Shown: positions 16,827 through 25,647 of the stretch, one piece after another | Position numbering within the stretch: the stretch's first letter is position 1 | Layout of the letters: each line of letters opens with the position of its first letter | NCBI RefSeq assembly: GCF_009936215.1 | Contig: NZ_AP019551.1 | Span: 1,698,708-1,762,707 of the forward strand | DNA: 64,000 bases | Origin: Athalassotoga saccharophila | GTDB lineage: Bacteria; Thermotogota; Thermotogae; Mesoaciditogales; Mesoaciditogaceae | Reading direction: 5' to 3' | Notes under the pieces: model-generated | What the model was told of the DNA's origin: nothing | Databases searched by the model: none | Seen by the model: only the letters and a program-made list of their open reading frames with translations | Translations under genes and position numbers: made by a program

Positions 16827-17840
16827 ATGGTAAGCGGAAAGAGCATAAAAGATGTTGCAAAAGTAGCAGGCGTTTCAATTTCAACGGTATCGAGGGTTTT
16901 AAATGACTCACAAAATGTGAGTTCAGAACTCAAACAAAAGGTTTTAGATGCAGTCCAAAACCTCGGATATCGTTCGAATACAATTGCCCGCGCCCTAAAG
17001 GGAATGCCAACAAAGACTTTAGGACTTTTAATACCAACAATTGAAAATCCTTTCTTCCCTTCAATGGTAAGAGGAGTTCAGGACGAAGCGCATCGAAATG
17101 GATATTCGGTTTTTCTTTGCAACACTGATGGGTCACGAATCATAGAGGAAAGACAGTTCAAATTATTACTTGATAAAAAGGTTGACGGTATAATACTTGT
17201 TGCCTCCAAATATACAACGAGATATTTAAAAAATGGTATGGAATTTCCGATTGTCATGATCGATAGATACGTTAATTCGCCAAATTTTTCATATGTGACC
17301 GTTGATCACACTATGGGAGTAAGGCTTGCCATTGAACATTTGTACTCCCTTGGCCATAGAAAGATAGCATTTCTCGGATCAAAATTGCTTTCATCTGGAG
17401 CGAGAGAACGTTTTCAATCCTACAAAAGATACATCGAAGAATTCAAGATGAAATTCGATGATTCGCTCATAGTGCTCGGGGAATATACCTATGAAAGCGG
17501 CATAAAAATGGTCGAAGAATTGATGAAAAGAAAGGTAAAATTCGATTCAATTTTATGCGGAAATGATCTCATAGCATTTGGAGTTATCGAGGGATTAAAG
17601 AATTATGGGATAAGGGTTCCAAAGGATGTTTCTGTTGTTGGATACGATGATATAACCTTTTCTTCTTACCACAATCCCAAACTCACAACGATACGCCAAC
17701 CGACTTACGAAGTCGGACAGATGGCCACAAGAATAGTCATAGACATGATCTCCGGTGCAGATAGAAGGGTTAAGCATATAAAGATAGAACCTTCCCTTGT
17801 AATCAGAGAAACGACGCGCAAAAGAGGAAGTGAAATTTAG
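16827..17840 (+). CDS. LacI-family regulator of the ribose-type ABC operon
   Basis: 337-residue repressor: helix-turn-helix SIKDVAKVAGVSISTVSRVLN, hinge RSNTIARALKG, effector domain LGLLIPTIENPFFPSMVRG and C-terminal VVGYDDITFSSYHNPKLTTIRQPTYE-type segment (RbsR/CcpA-like). ATG 16827 is chosen over an upstream in-frame start because AAGGTG lies six bases before it, and the longer version would swallow the -10 and operator. Its TAG stop shares a base with the GTG of the ATPase gene, so regulator and transporter are co-transcribed. The inducer is probably the transported pentose or similar sugar. Confidence 0.93.
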   Translation: MVSGKSIKDVAKVAGVSISTVSRVLNDSQNVSSELKQKVLDAVQNLGYRSNTIARALKGMPTKTLGLLIPTIENPFFPSMVRGVQDEAHRNGYSVFLCNTDGSRIIEERQFKLLLDKKVDGIILVASKYTTRYLKNGMEFPIVMIDRYVNSPNFSYVTVDHTMGVRLAIEHLYSLGHRKIAFLGSKLLSSGARERFQSYKRYIEEFKMKFDDSLIVLGEYTYESGIKMVEELMKRKVKFDSILCGNDLIAFGVIEGLKNYGIRVPKDVSVVGYDDITFSSYHNPKLTTIRQPTYEVGQMATRIVIDMISGADRRVKHIKIEPSLVIRETTRKRGSEI

Positions 17841-19339
17841 TGGATATATTAAAAGTAGAAGAAATAAAAAAGAGTTTTTCGGGCGTTAATGTCTTGAAAA
17901 ATATAAATTTATCCATAAAATCTGGAGAATTGCACGCAATTGTCGGGGAAAATGGGGCTGGAAAATCAACTCTTATGAAGATCATTGCGGGAGAACTCGA
18001 ACCCGATTCTGGCAAAATATATCTGAATGGAAAAGAGGTCCAATTCCATTCTCCCTTAGATGCAATTAACTCTGGAATCGCTTTGATACATCAGGAATTC
18101 AGTCTTGTGCCTCAATTAACGGTTTACGAGAATATCTTTCTTGGAAGGGAAATATCAAAAAGATTTTTAGGAATAAATTTTGTTGACAGGAAAGAAATGA
18201 AAAAGGAAGCGCAAGCCGTTCTAAAGACATTTGGCATTGAAAATATACCTGTAGATTCCAAAATAAAAGATTTAAGTGTTGCAAACAAACAACTGACAGA
18301 AATAGCAAAAGCCTTATCAACAAATTCAAAAATTTTGATAATGGACGAACCTACGGCCGCTCTTACTTTAAGAGAAACTGAAAAACTCTTTTCTATATTG
18401 ACGAACTTAAAATCGAATGGTGTGACCATAATATTTATCTCGCATCGTCTTGAAGAGATCTTTCAAATTGCCGACTCTGTTTCAATTCTTAGAAATGGCG
18501 AATTGATAGCCACAAAACAAATAAACGAGGTTTCCATGGAAGAAATCGTCAGCATGATGATAGGAAAAAGTATGAGTAACAGATTCCCTCCGAAGCCTTC
18601 AAAAAAGATCGGCGATAAATTCTTCGAAGCAAGAAACCTTTCCTCAGACTCATTTAAGGGTATAAATTTTTCATTGCGTAAAGGAGAAATACTTGGCATA
18701 GCAGGCCTTGTAGGATGCGGTAACACACAGGTTGGAGAAAGCATATACGGCCTTAGAAAGTTCGACGGAGAAATATATTTCGAAGGCAAGAAGATAAACA
18801 TTTCGAAGCCAACAGATGCGATAGAACATGGGATCTTTCTTGTTCCCGAAGACAGGCATGATCTTGGCCTTGTTTTGCAATTAAGCGTTAAAGAAAATCA
18901 TTCTTTGCCAAATCTCGATCTATTTTCTAAGGTCGGCTTTGTTTCAACCTCTATTGAAAAGAAATCGGTAAAGGATACGATTTCATACCTTAACACTAAG
19001 GTAAGCAGTATAAATCAAAGAGTCGACAATTTAAGCGGGGGAAATCAGCAAAAAGTTGTTCTTGGAAAATGGCTCGTAAGATCCCCGAAGATTTTGATCC
19101 TCGATGAACCCACAAGGGGAATAGATGTTGGGGCAAAATTTGAAATCTACAAATTCATATACGAGCAATCTTCTAAAGGAGTGGGGATAATATTGATCTC
19201 TTCAGAACTTGCCGAAGTATTGAATCTCTCTGACAGGATTCTCGTTATGAGCGAAGGAAGAATAACTGGAGAATTAGATCCTCAAAGTGCCACACAGGAA
19301 GATATTCTAAGATTGGCTGTAAAGGGAAAGGAGTCTTGA
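17840..19339 (+). CDS. Ribose-type ABC importer ATPase (tandem ABC domains, RbsA/XylG family)
   Basis: 499-residue fused ATPase of the CUT2 family. The first domain has GENGAGKST, the Q-loop IHQEFSLVPQLT, ILIMDEPTAAL and FISHRLEE. The second has the degenerate GLVGCGNTQ expected for this family, then LSGGNQQKVVLGKWL, ILILDEPTRGIDVG and ISSELAEVL. Start GTG 17840 overlaps the regulator stop by one base, the SD being GGAAG within the regulator end. It energises the RbsC-like permease encoded two bases downstream. Substrate class: monosaccharide (ribose, xylose, inositol or similar); it cannot be narrowed from this subunit. Confidence 0.94.
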   Translation: MDILKVEEIKKSFSGVNVLKNINLSIKSGELHAIVGENGAGKSTLMKIIAGELEPDSGKIYLNGKEVQFHSPLDAINSGIALIHQEFSLVPQLTVYENIFLGREISKRFLGINFVDRKEMKKEAQAVLKTFGIENIPVDSKIKDLSVANKQLTEIAKALSTNSKILIMDEPTAALTLRETEKLFSILTNLKSNGVTIIFISHRLEEIFQIADSVSILRNGELIATKQINEVSMEEIVSMMIGKSMSNRFPPKPSKKIGDKFFEARNLSSDSFKGINFSLRKGEILGIAGLVGCGNTQVGESIYGLRKFDGEIYFEGKKINISKPTDAIEHGIFLVPEDRHDLGLVLQLSVKENHSLPNLDLFSKVGFVSTSIEKKSVKDTISYLNTKVSSINQRVDNLSGGNQQKVVLGKWLVRSPKILILDEPTRGIDVGAKFEIYKFIYEQSSKGVGIILISSELAEVLNLSDRILVMSEGRITGELDPQSATQEDILRLAVKGKES

Positions 19340-19340
19340 A

Positions 19341-20291
19341 ATGACGATATCAAAATCAAATGGTTTCATAAGAAAATACGGAGTTATCTTTGGTCTTGTG
19401 GGTATAATAATATTTTTTGCCATTGAATCTCCAAATTATTTTTTCACTCCTTCAAACTTTATACTCATTTCCAAGCAATCTTCCATAAACATATTGCTTG
19501 CTTTAGGAGAAATGTTTGTGATCTTGACGGCAGGTATAGATCTCTCGGTAGGGGCAATTGCCGGACTTGTGGGCGCTGTTTCGGCCGGTACAATAGTCGC
19601 GACGGGTAATCTTTTTCTTGGGCTTGCAGCAGGAATTGGAGTTGGAATTGCCTTCGGGCTCATAAATGGGGTTATAGTAGCCTTTGCGAAGGTACCTGCC
19701 TTTATAGCAACTCTTGCAACGATGTCTGCAATAACAGGCATTACACTTATATACACGCAGGGCGAGCCTATATGGAATTTACCCTCGTCTTTTGATTTTA
19801 TAGGGCAGGGAAATCTTGCAGATATTCCATTTTCAATAATTTTAATGGCCCTTGCCTTTATTGCTGCATGGATCATACTCGAAAAAACCAAGTACGGACG
19901 GCACGTTTATGCTGTCGGTGGTAACATAAAGGCATCGAGAGCGGCAGGTATAAAGATATCCGCAGTTCTCGTAAGTGTTTACGCAATAAGCGGTCTTCTA
20001 TCTGCCATTGGTGGTATCGTGCTTGCATCACGGCTTGGAACGGCCGAACCAACAGCAGGTTCAGGTTATGAACTTGATGCCATAGCGGCAGTTGTTTTGG
20101 GAGGCACAAGTCTCTTCGGTGGAGAAGGATGGGTTGTGGGAACGATAATCGGTGGTTACATAATAGCCGTCTTAAACAATGGAATGACGATAATGAATAT
20201 CTCTGCGTACTATCAAGAAGTGGTAAAAGGGTTAGTCATATTGCTTGCCGTCATGCTTACAAGTTTTGGTAAGAAATATTGGAATGAATAG
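19341..20291 (+). CDS. Ribose-type ABC importer permease (RbsC family)
   Basis: 316-residue integral membrane protein with 8-10 hydrophobic segments. Family landmarks are LTAGIDLSVGAIAGLVGA, KVPAFIATLATMSA, GRHVYAVGGNIKASRAAGI (the cytoplasmic ATPase-contact loop) and LDAIAAVVLGGTSLFGGEG. The ATG is one base past the ATPase stop, with AAAGGAG upstream. A hairpin with a U-tract begins at the stop codon. It forms the membrane channel of the CUT2 importer with the tandem ATPase and the downstream binding protein. Confidence 0.94.
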   Translation: MTISKSNGFIRKYGVIFGLVGIIIFFAIESPNYFFTPSNFILISKQSSINILLALGEMFVILTAGIDLSVGAIAGLVGAVSAGTIVATGNLFLGLAAGIGVGIAFGLINGVIVAFAKVPAFIATLATMSAITGITLIYTQGEPIWNLPSSFDFIGQGNLADIPFSIILMALAFIAAWIILEKTKYGRHVYAVGGNIKASRAAGIKISAVLVSVYAISGLLSAIGGIVLASRLGTAEPTAGSGYELDAIAAVVLGGTSLFGGEGWVVGTIIGGYIIAVLNNGMTIMNISAYYQEVVKGLVILLAVMLTSFGKKYWNE

Positions 20292-20309
20292 GGCTTAGGC
20301 CCTAATTTT
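20289..20309 (+). terminator. Attenuator-like hairpin between permease and binding-protein genes
   Basis: TAGGGC / GCCCTA stem with a TTAG loop, then ATTTTT, overlapping the permease TAG stop. It is short (6 bp) but GC-rich. It lies inside the operon, two bases before the AGGGAGG SD of the next gene, so it may act as a partial terminator or a 3' stabiliser. Confidence 0.55.
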
Positions 20310-20325
20310 TAGGGAGGTGGATAAA

Positions 20326-21234
20326 GTGAAAACGTTTTTAGTGGTGGCGTTGATGATCGCGGGTATCGCGGCACTTTCGATGGCGATGACTATTGGTTTT
20401 TGCGTTTCAACGCTTAACAACCCTTACTTCGTTTCCTTTACAAATGGAGCAAAGGCTGAAGCCCAGTTACTTGGCATCAATTTGATCGTTATGAACGCAA
20501 ATAACAGCAACAGCACCCAGTTAAATCAGGTCGAAGATCTGATCCAAAGAAAAGTAGATGCCATTATTTTGAATCCAACGGATTCTGACGCACTTGTTCC
20601 GGCAGTTATTGCCGCAAACAAAGCAGGAATACCAGTCATCACACTTGACAGATCTGTAAATGGCGGACGTGTTGCAATGTACATCGCTTCCGATAACGTT
20701 GAATATGGAAGATTGGAGGCCCAATACGCGGTAAAATTGCTCAACGGAAGTGGAAATGTAGTCCTTCTTACGGGTATTCCGGGGGCATCCGCAACGCGTG
20801 ACAGAACGAAGGGTATAATGGAAGTTCTGTCCCAGTATCCGAATATGAAAATAGTTGCAAACCAGACTGCACAGTTTGATATGGCCACGGCAATGTCAGT
20901 TATGGAATCAATTCTCGTTGCACATCCGGATGTGAATGTCGTGATAGCAGAAAATGACGAAATGGCACTTGGAGCGATTCAGGCCATAAAAGCGGCGGGA
21001 AAGAGTGGAATAATAGTCATAGGAGGAGATGGAATTCCTCAGGGAATTCAGGCCGTGAAAAATGGAACTGAAGCCGTAGATATCGCCCAGCAACCATACA
21101 AAATGGCAGCCCTTGGAGTCTCTGCGGCCTTCTTTGTCGTTAACGGCATAAGTCTCAATCCTACAAGCCTTTCAATGCCTCTATTTCCTGTGACTAAAGA
21201 TAACGTTGATCAGTGGATAGCAAGTGGAGATTAA
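20326..21234 (+). CDS. Ribose-type ABC importer substrate-binding protein (RbsB family)
   Basis: Secreted sugar-binding protein of 302 residues. GTG 20326 is preferred over a GTG three codons upstream because AGGGAGG lies eight bases before it; the earlier codon sits inside that SD. The signal peptide is MKTFLVVALMIAGIAALSMA. The mature protein has TIGFCVSTLNNPYFVSF, VDAIILNPTDSDAL, GIPVITLDRSVNGG, VVLLTGIPGASATRDRTKG and VIAENDEMALGA, all typical of RbsB-like proteins. The gene is last in the operon, as in rbsDACB. Its start codon lies in TGAAAACGTTTTTA, which resembles the upstream operator. Confidence 0.93.
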   Translation: MKTFLVVALMIAGIAALSMAMTIGFCVSTLNNPYFVSFTNGAKAEAQLLGINLIVMNANNSNSTQLNQVEDLIQRKVDAIILNPTDSDALVPAVIAANKAGIPVITLDRSVNGGRVAMYIASDNVEYGRLEAQYAVKLLNGSGNVVLLTGIPGASATRDRTKGIMEVLSQYPNMKIVANQTAQFDMATAMSVMESILVAHPDVNVVIAENDEMALGAIQAIKAAGKSGIIVIGGDGIPQGIQAVKNGTEAVDIAQQPYKMAALGVSAAFFVVNGISLNPTSLSMPLFPVTKDNVDQWIASGD

Positions 21235-21240
21235 TAAAGA

Positions 21241-21272
21241 AAAAAGATAGGCACGTAAGTGCCTATCTTTTT
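21241..21272. terminator. Bidirectional terminator between convergent operons
   Basis: A 14-bp stem AAAAAGATAGGCAC / GTGCCTATCTTTTT with a GTAA loop ends in T runs on both strands. It serves the plus-strand RbsB-like gene and the minus-strand FGGY kinase, whose last codons (from 21263) lie in the right arm. Confidence 0.9.
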
Positions 21273-22822
21273 GTTTCGGGATAATTCGTTATCTTTCTTA
21301 TGTTTTTGTACAATTTTTTTAGTTTTGGATATATACGCAGGTACACGTCTTTGAAGAGTTTCTGATAAAGTTCGTTATTTTTGGCATTCGGAAGAAATTC
21401 TTTTTGAAATCTTACCATATTATTGGTGGCATTTTCAAAGTTATTGTAAACTCCAATTCCGACACTTGCGACCATGGCCGATCCTAAACCTGCCGCTTCA
21501 TTAGTCTCACTTTTTTGAACGGGCCTTCCAAAGATATCTGCCATGATTTGACACACGTCATCGCTTTTGGCTCCCCCGCCCGACACTGAAATATTCTCGA
21601 TTTTTATCCTTCCGTTCTTTTCTATATTTTGAAGACCTTCAAAGAGCGCATATCCTATACCTTCTATCATTGCCCTGTACATGTGAGATCGCGTGTGAAT
21701 TTCTCCAAAACCTATAAAGGAACCCTTTGCCTCGGGCATTTTCAAACCCGGTCCCCAGTAAGGCTGTGCGATAAGTCCCAAAGATCCGGCCGGAACCTTT
21801 GAAATCATCTCGTCCAACAATGCCTCTTCAAAGATGCCAAGCCTTTCCGCGTCTAACCTTTCTTTAAATCCGAATTCATTTTTAAACCATGTAACCATCC
21901 AAAAGCCTCTGAAAACGGAGACAGAAGGATTGTAAGCACCGGGAATAACGGCGGGATACGCGGGCATGAATCTTACAGGCTCGAAGTATTTTTTCGATAT
22001 TACCTGAATTGAAGCCATCGTGCCGAGACTTACATTAGATCTTTTGCTGTCTACACAACCGCTACCAAGTGCCTCGCAACTTTTGTCCGATCCACTGGCA
22101 ATAACGGGTGTTCCCTCCAAAAGTCCTGTCATTTGGGCCGCACGTGAGTTAATCTTTCCTATCTCTTTGGATGGCTCTACAAGGTCAGGCAATTTCTCTG
22201 GCTCCACGTAAAAAAGAATCGAGGAGATATCCTTTTGAGCGGCCCATCTCCTATTTTTGTAATCAAAGGGAATATGACCGACCTGAGATGAGACTGAGTC
22301 GGTGAACTTTCCCGTTAGCATGAAATTAAAAAAGCCGGAGACCTGCAAAAATTTATAAGTATTCTTCCATATCTCTGGCTGATTATTCCTTATCCAGTCA
22401 ATCTTACTTTCACTTTGAAGGATTCTAACTGGTTCATCCATTCCCGCAATAAGATGAGAAAGATGCATTAAAAGAGGCCTTTTTCTAAGGTTTACGAAAT
22501 TTTTCCTTTGATCAAGCCAAAGAATGGCTGGCCTAAGTGGATTTCCTTCTCTGTCCACATTGACTACCGTATCGCTAAGCGTTGTAATGGTTATGGCCGA
22601 CACTCTTTTTTCAAAATCTTTCATTTGATCTCTTAAAGCATTTATCGCATCTAAAAAAGCCTTCCAGTAAACCTTTACATCCTGTTCGGCCCATCCGGGA
22701 TATAAACTCACGTAAGGTTCATATTCAACTTTTGAAAAGGCTGATATTTTGCCGGTAAAATCAAAAAGAAAGGCCCTTAAACTCTGCGTTCCGCAATCTA
22801 TGGAAAAAATTAAATCCTTCAT
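21263..22822 (-). CDS. FGGY-family carbohydrate kinase
   Basis: 519-residue sugar kinase of the xylulokinase/ribulokinase family, transferring phosphate from ATP to a pentulose, polyol or related sugar. The N-terminal phosphate-binding segment is FSIDCGTQSLRAFLFDF. AILWLDQRK and GWAEQDVKVYW are typical, and the C-terminal FGGY region contains ISVSGGGAKSDDVCQIMADIFGRPV. The start overlaps murA (ATGA). The gene faces the ribose-type ABC operon across a shared terminator and might phosphorylate the imported sugar. Operon membership with murA suggests it is read from the cell-wall side instead. The exact sugar is unknown. Confidence 0.88.
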   Translation of the reverse strand: MKDLIFSIDCGTQSLRAFLFDFTGKISAFSKVEYEPYVSLYPGWAEQDVKVYWKAFLDAINALRDQMKDFEKRVSAITITTLSDTVVNVDREGNPLRPAILWLDQRKNFVNLRKRPLLMHLSHLIAGMDEPVRILQSESKIDWIRNNQPEIWKNTYKFLQVSGFFNFMLTGKFTDSVSSQVGHIPFDYKNRRWAAQKDISSILFYVEPEKLPDLVEPSKEIGKINSRAAQMTGLLEGTPVIASGSDKSCEALGSGCVDSKRSNVSLGTMASIQVISKKYFEPVRFMPAYPAVIPGAYNPSVSVFRGFWMVTWFKNEFGFKERLDAERLGIFEEALLDEMISKVPAGSLGLIAQPYWGPGLKMPEAKGSFIGFGEIHTRSHMYRAMIEGIGYALFEGLQNIEKNGRIKIENISVSGGGAKSDDVCQIMADIFGRPVQKSETNEAAGLGSAMVASVGIGVYNNFENATNNMVRFQKEFLPNAKNNELYQKLFKDVYLRIYPKLKKLYKNIRKITNYPETKR

Positions 22823-24075
22823 GAAACCTCTCTATCTATTTGAATGATTTCCGCGAATATTCCCATATCCTTTAACTTTTCCAGAAGGTTTTCGTATCCT
22901 CTGAATATTATCTCGAATTTATCTATCTCGCTTGGGCCATCTGCCATTGCGGCCGCAAAGGTTATCGTTGCCGTCTCCCTCAAATCATTTCCTACAAGCA
23001 TGGCTCCATGCAATTTTGAAGGCTTTATGTTTATTTTATTTCCATCGACGGATATATCTGCTCCCATCTTCTTCAATTCTTCGACATGCTTGAACCTGCT
23101 CTCAAAGACTCTTTCAACTATCTCAGATGGCCCTTCGGAAGAGAAGCCAAGAAGGGCCATCTGGGGCTGAAGATCCGTTGGAAATTCGGGATAAGGACCT
23201 GTCATGAAATGAAATCCCTTTACATTCGATGGATAAATCACCAATGAGTTCGGAAGCACCTCTATTTTCGAGCCTATTTTTTTTAGAAAATTCACAACGT
23301 TGTCTATCTCATTTCCTATGCCGTTTATCTTGAGCGTACCGCCGGTTGAAAGCGCTCCTATCATGTAAGTGCCGGCCTCTATTCTGTCACCTATTATAGA
23401 ATAAATTGTGCTATCAAGGTTTTCTACCCCATCGATCCTTATCCTGTCCGTTCCTATTCCAGATATTCTGGCGCCCATCGAGATGAGAAATCTTCCAAGA
23501 TCGACAACTTCAGGTTCCCTCGCGCAATTCGAAATTTCGACCGTCGTGCCCTTAAGCAAAACAGAAGTCATCATGAGATGCTCCGTCGCACCAACACTTG
23601 GAAAGCGCATCTCTATCTTGACATTGCGTGGAGACTTCACAAAATTCGCTTCTATGAAATCTCCTTCTTCTTTTATATCGATGCCAAGTTTTCTCAATCC
23701 CTCCAGATGAATATCTATGGGTCTTTCTCCTATCTGACACCCACCGGGATAAAGTATTCTTGATCGGCCAGTTCTCACAGCGAGAGGACCGAGCAAAAGG
23801 ATAGAAGCCCTTATTTTAGATCCAAGGTCTTTTATCTCTCCATTTAAATTAGATACTCTTGCGGTAACTTTATTTTTTGTGAAATTAACGCTGACTCCCG
23901 CTGCCCGTATCATGGATATCATCTCGGCAACGTCAGATATGTCCGGTATTTTCTCGATTAGAACCTCTTTAGATATAAGAGTTAAAGACGCAAGGACTGG
24001 AAGGGCAGAGTTTTTCGCCCCTCCCACACTTACCTCTCCTTCGATCTTTGAATTACCCCTGATCTTTGCTTTCAC
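22819..24075 (-). CDS. murA: UDP-N-acetylglucosamine 1-carboxyvinyltransferase
   Basis: First committed enzyme of peptidoglycan precursor synthesis, transferring enolpyruvate from PEP to UDP-GlcNAc. The 418-residue protein shows GGAKNSALPVLAS with Lys21-Asn22 of the active site, and the catalytic loop YPGGCQIGERPIDIH with Cys at ~113, so it is expected to be fosfomycin-sensitive. GPYPEFPTDLQPQ is the conserved substrate loop. Start GTG 24075 lies 23 bases inside the end of the membrane-protein gene, with AGAGG eight bases upstream. It overlaps the FGGY kinase by 4 bases, so the two are likely translationally coupled. Confidence 0.95.
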   Translation of the reverse strand: MKAKIRGNSKIEGEVSVGGAKNSALPVLASLTLISKEVLIEKIPDISDVAEMISMIRAAGVSVNFTKNKVTARVSNLNGEIKDLGSKIRASILLLGPLAVRTGRSRILYPGGCQIGERPIDIHLEGLRKLGIDIKEEGDFIEANFVKSPRNVKIEMRFPSVGATEHLMMTSVLLKGTTVEISNCAREPEVVDLGRFLISMGARISGIGTDRIRIDGVENLDSTIYSIIGDRIEAGTYMIGALSTGGTLKINGIGNEIDNVVNFLKKIGSKIEVLPNSLVIYPSNVKGFHFMTGPYPEFPTDLQPQMALLGFSSEGPSEIVERVFESRFKHVEELKKMGADISVDGNKINIKPSKLHGAMLVGNDLRETATITFAAAMADGPSEIDKFEIIFRGYENLLEKLKDMGIFAEIIQIDREVS

Positions 24076-24736
24076 CTTTTTTACCTCTTTTCAGCCCCAT
24101 TTGTATTGCGACAGAAAGTATGGATAAAACAAGGAATATCGCCACAAAAACAGTTAAAATCGCGAGATTTTTTCCGCTCACAAGAACATTAAGAAGGTCT
24201 GTGGATTTAACGTTAAAATAACCTGAAAGAGGAATGAGGATGGCAAATGATGTGACGAGCCCGCCTATTGCCGCCATTGCCGTTCCAACCGTTCTTCTTT
24301 CGTTGAATATAGTTATAAGACCAAAGATCAAACCAAAAATGACGAAAACGCCAACCTTTACCCATTGACTATGATTTATGCTCAAACTAAGCGCCGATAC
24401 GATCCAGTTGTATATGTAATATGATATCATCCCACCGGCGATAAAACCAAGCATGAAGAGTGCGAATTTGTAAAGGGCCACAAATAAAGAGGTAATAAGA
24501 AAGGCGATTATCAAGACCAAAACGATATGAAATATCTCTGCATTGGATGGAGATATCGTGAAATTTTTGATCACGTAATTGGTCCACAAATACTGGCCTA
24601 AATATAGTCCTGCCATAAGTCCTATGATTGCAAGAGATATTCTCACAAGATAGTAACCAAAAAAGGTTAAAACAAAACCAACTATCAAAACAACAGGCCA
24701 ATAGGTGACCAAAAAATTTGATAAATTCAAATTCAT
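24053..24736 (-). CDS. DUF4203-type multi-pass membrane protein
   Basis: 227-residue inner-membrane protein with about seven hydrophobic segments and little else. The repeating GLxAGLYLGQYLW and GLIFGLITIFNERR pattern fits the DUF4203 (TMEM198-like) family of unknown function. ATG 24736 is chosen because AAGGAGGGG lies four to five bases upstream, and it overlaps the holA stop (ATGA). It sits between holA and murA in a run where every neighbouring pair overlaps. No enzymatic motif is visible. A structural or channel-like envelope role is possible, but this is inference. Confidence 0.7.
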   Translation of the reverse strand: MNLNLSNFLVTYWPVVLIVGFVLTFFGYYLVRISLAIIGLMAGLYLGQYLWTNYVIKNFTISPSNAEIFHIVLVLIIAFLITSLFVALYKFALFMLGFIAGGMISYYIYNWIVSALSLSINHSQWVKVGVFVIFGLIFGLITIFNERRTVGTAMAAIGGLVTSFAILIPLSGYFNVKSTDLLNVLVSGKNLAILTVFVAIFLVLSILSVAIQMGLKRGKKGESKDQG

Positions 24737-25647
24737 ATTACCCCTCCTTTTACCCACCTGCTCACAAGATCGATGATCTCAAAGAAAGGATCATTTCCGT
24801 TTTTTACTCTTATTTCTGCATCTTGAAAATCTTCTATCAATTTGTTTACTCTATCGTAATCCCATATCTGCAAAACATTCCTTCTTTTCTTTCCCCCCAA
24901 AGGGAAACCGACAAGATCTGCCACCTGTGGAACAGGAATTGAGAAGGTTTTCGAGATCTGCTTGACATCGTCCCATGAATATTCCGATTTCACATCAGAC
25001 AAAAGTTTCCCGACTATGATCGCTGTTTTTTCAAGGCCTCTGAGTATTACCATCGGATGTATATCCTGAATAAGAACTTTCAAAGATTTCAAAGACGAAG
25101 GGTCCCTTTCAAAAAAAGCCCTGTAGAAATCAAAGGCAAATGGTACGGCGTAAGAAGGGACTATCTTTTCGATATCTTCGTAAGAAGGAGTTTTTGAAAA
25201 TATGGAAATTTTCTCTATCTCCTTCGCTATCAAATCCAAATTCCACGTTCTGTTTAAGATCAATTCTTTTCCCTTTTCGTCTATTTTAACACCAAAGAAA
25301 TGACAAATGTTCTCTATTTCTTCCATCCATCCATTTATGTCCCATTGTTTCGGACTTGAAAGGTCTTCAAATCCGAACTTTTTTATCAAATCGGGATCTC
25401 CTGACGTTATAAAGATATCCCGATCACAGGAAGAAAGATTTTTCATCAGCCAATTTCTCTCTTCCTTTTCCCACTTATCTATTGACTTCAAAAGCAAATC
25501 TTTTTCCCCAAAAAGCGAATTCGAAAATAATTCTAACTTCAATCTTTCTATCTTTGAAGGAGTATCAGGCTTGACAGTAGAGAATTCTTTTCCTTCCAAA
25601 AATCTTTTTAGTTTCCACTCCGAATCAACCAGTAATGCCTTTATCAT
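24733..25647 (-). CDS. holA: DNA polymerase III delta subunit (clamp-loader), divergent
   Basis: 304-residue protein with the overall features of HolA: an N-terminal RecD/ATPase-like domain without a Walker A lysine, a central segment LNRTWNLDLIAKEIEKISIF (the helix that follows the lid domain), and a C-terminal helical collar domain ending in a CTP-like IEDFQDAEIRVKNGNDPF (typical delta: DxxiKtG). It would open the sliding clamp during clamp loading. The ATG lies 23 bases inside the ROK kinase gene. It matches the usual delta length slightly short (~320-340). The call rests on fold-like motifs and length, so divergence leaves moderate doubt. Confidence 0.68.
   Translation of the reverse strand: MIKALLVDSEWKLKRFLEGKEFSTVKPDTPSKIERLKLELFSNSLFGEKDLLLKSIDKWEKEERNWLMKNLSSCDRDIFITSGDPDLIKKFGFEDLSSPKQWDINGWMEEIENICHFFGVKIDEKGKELILNRTWNLDLIAKEIEKISIFSKTPSYEDIEKIVPSYAVPFAFDFYRAFFERDPSSLKSLKVLIQDIHPMVILRGLEKTAIIVGKLLSDVKSEYSWDDVKQISKTFSIPVPQVADLVGFPLGGKKRRNVLQIWDYDRVNKLIEDFQDAEIRVKNGNDPFFEIIDLVSRWVKGGVI

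Noticed and set aside
18661-18760. Second ABC domain of the ribose-type ATPase as inactivated
   Set aside because: The degenerate second Walker A (GLVGCGNTQ) is normal for RbsA/XylG-family ATPases.
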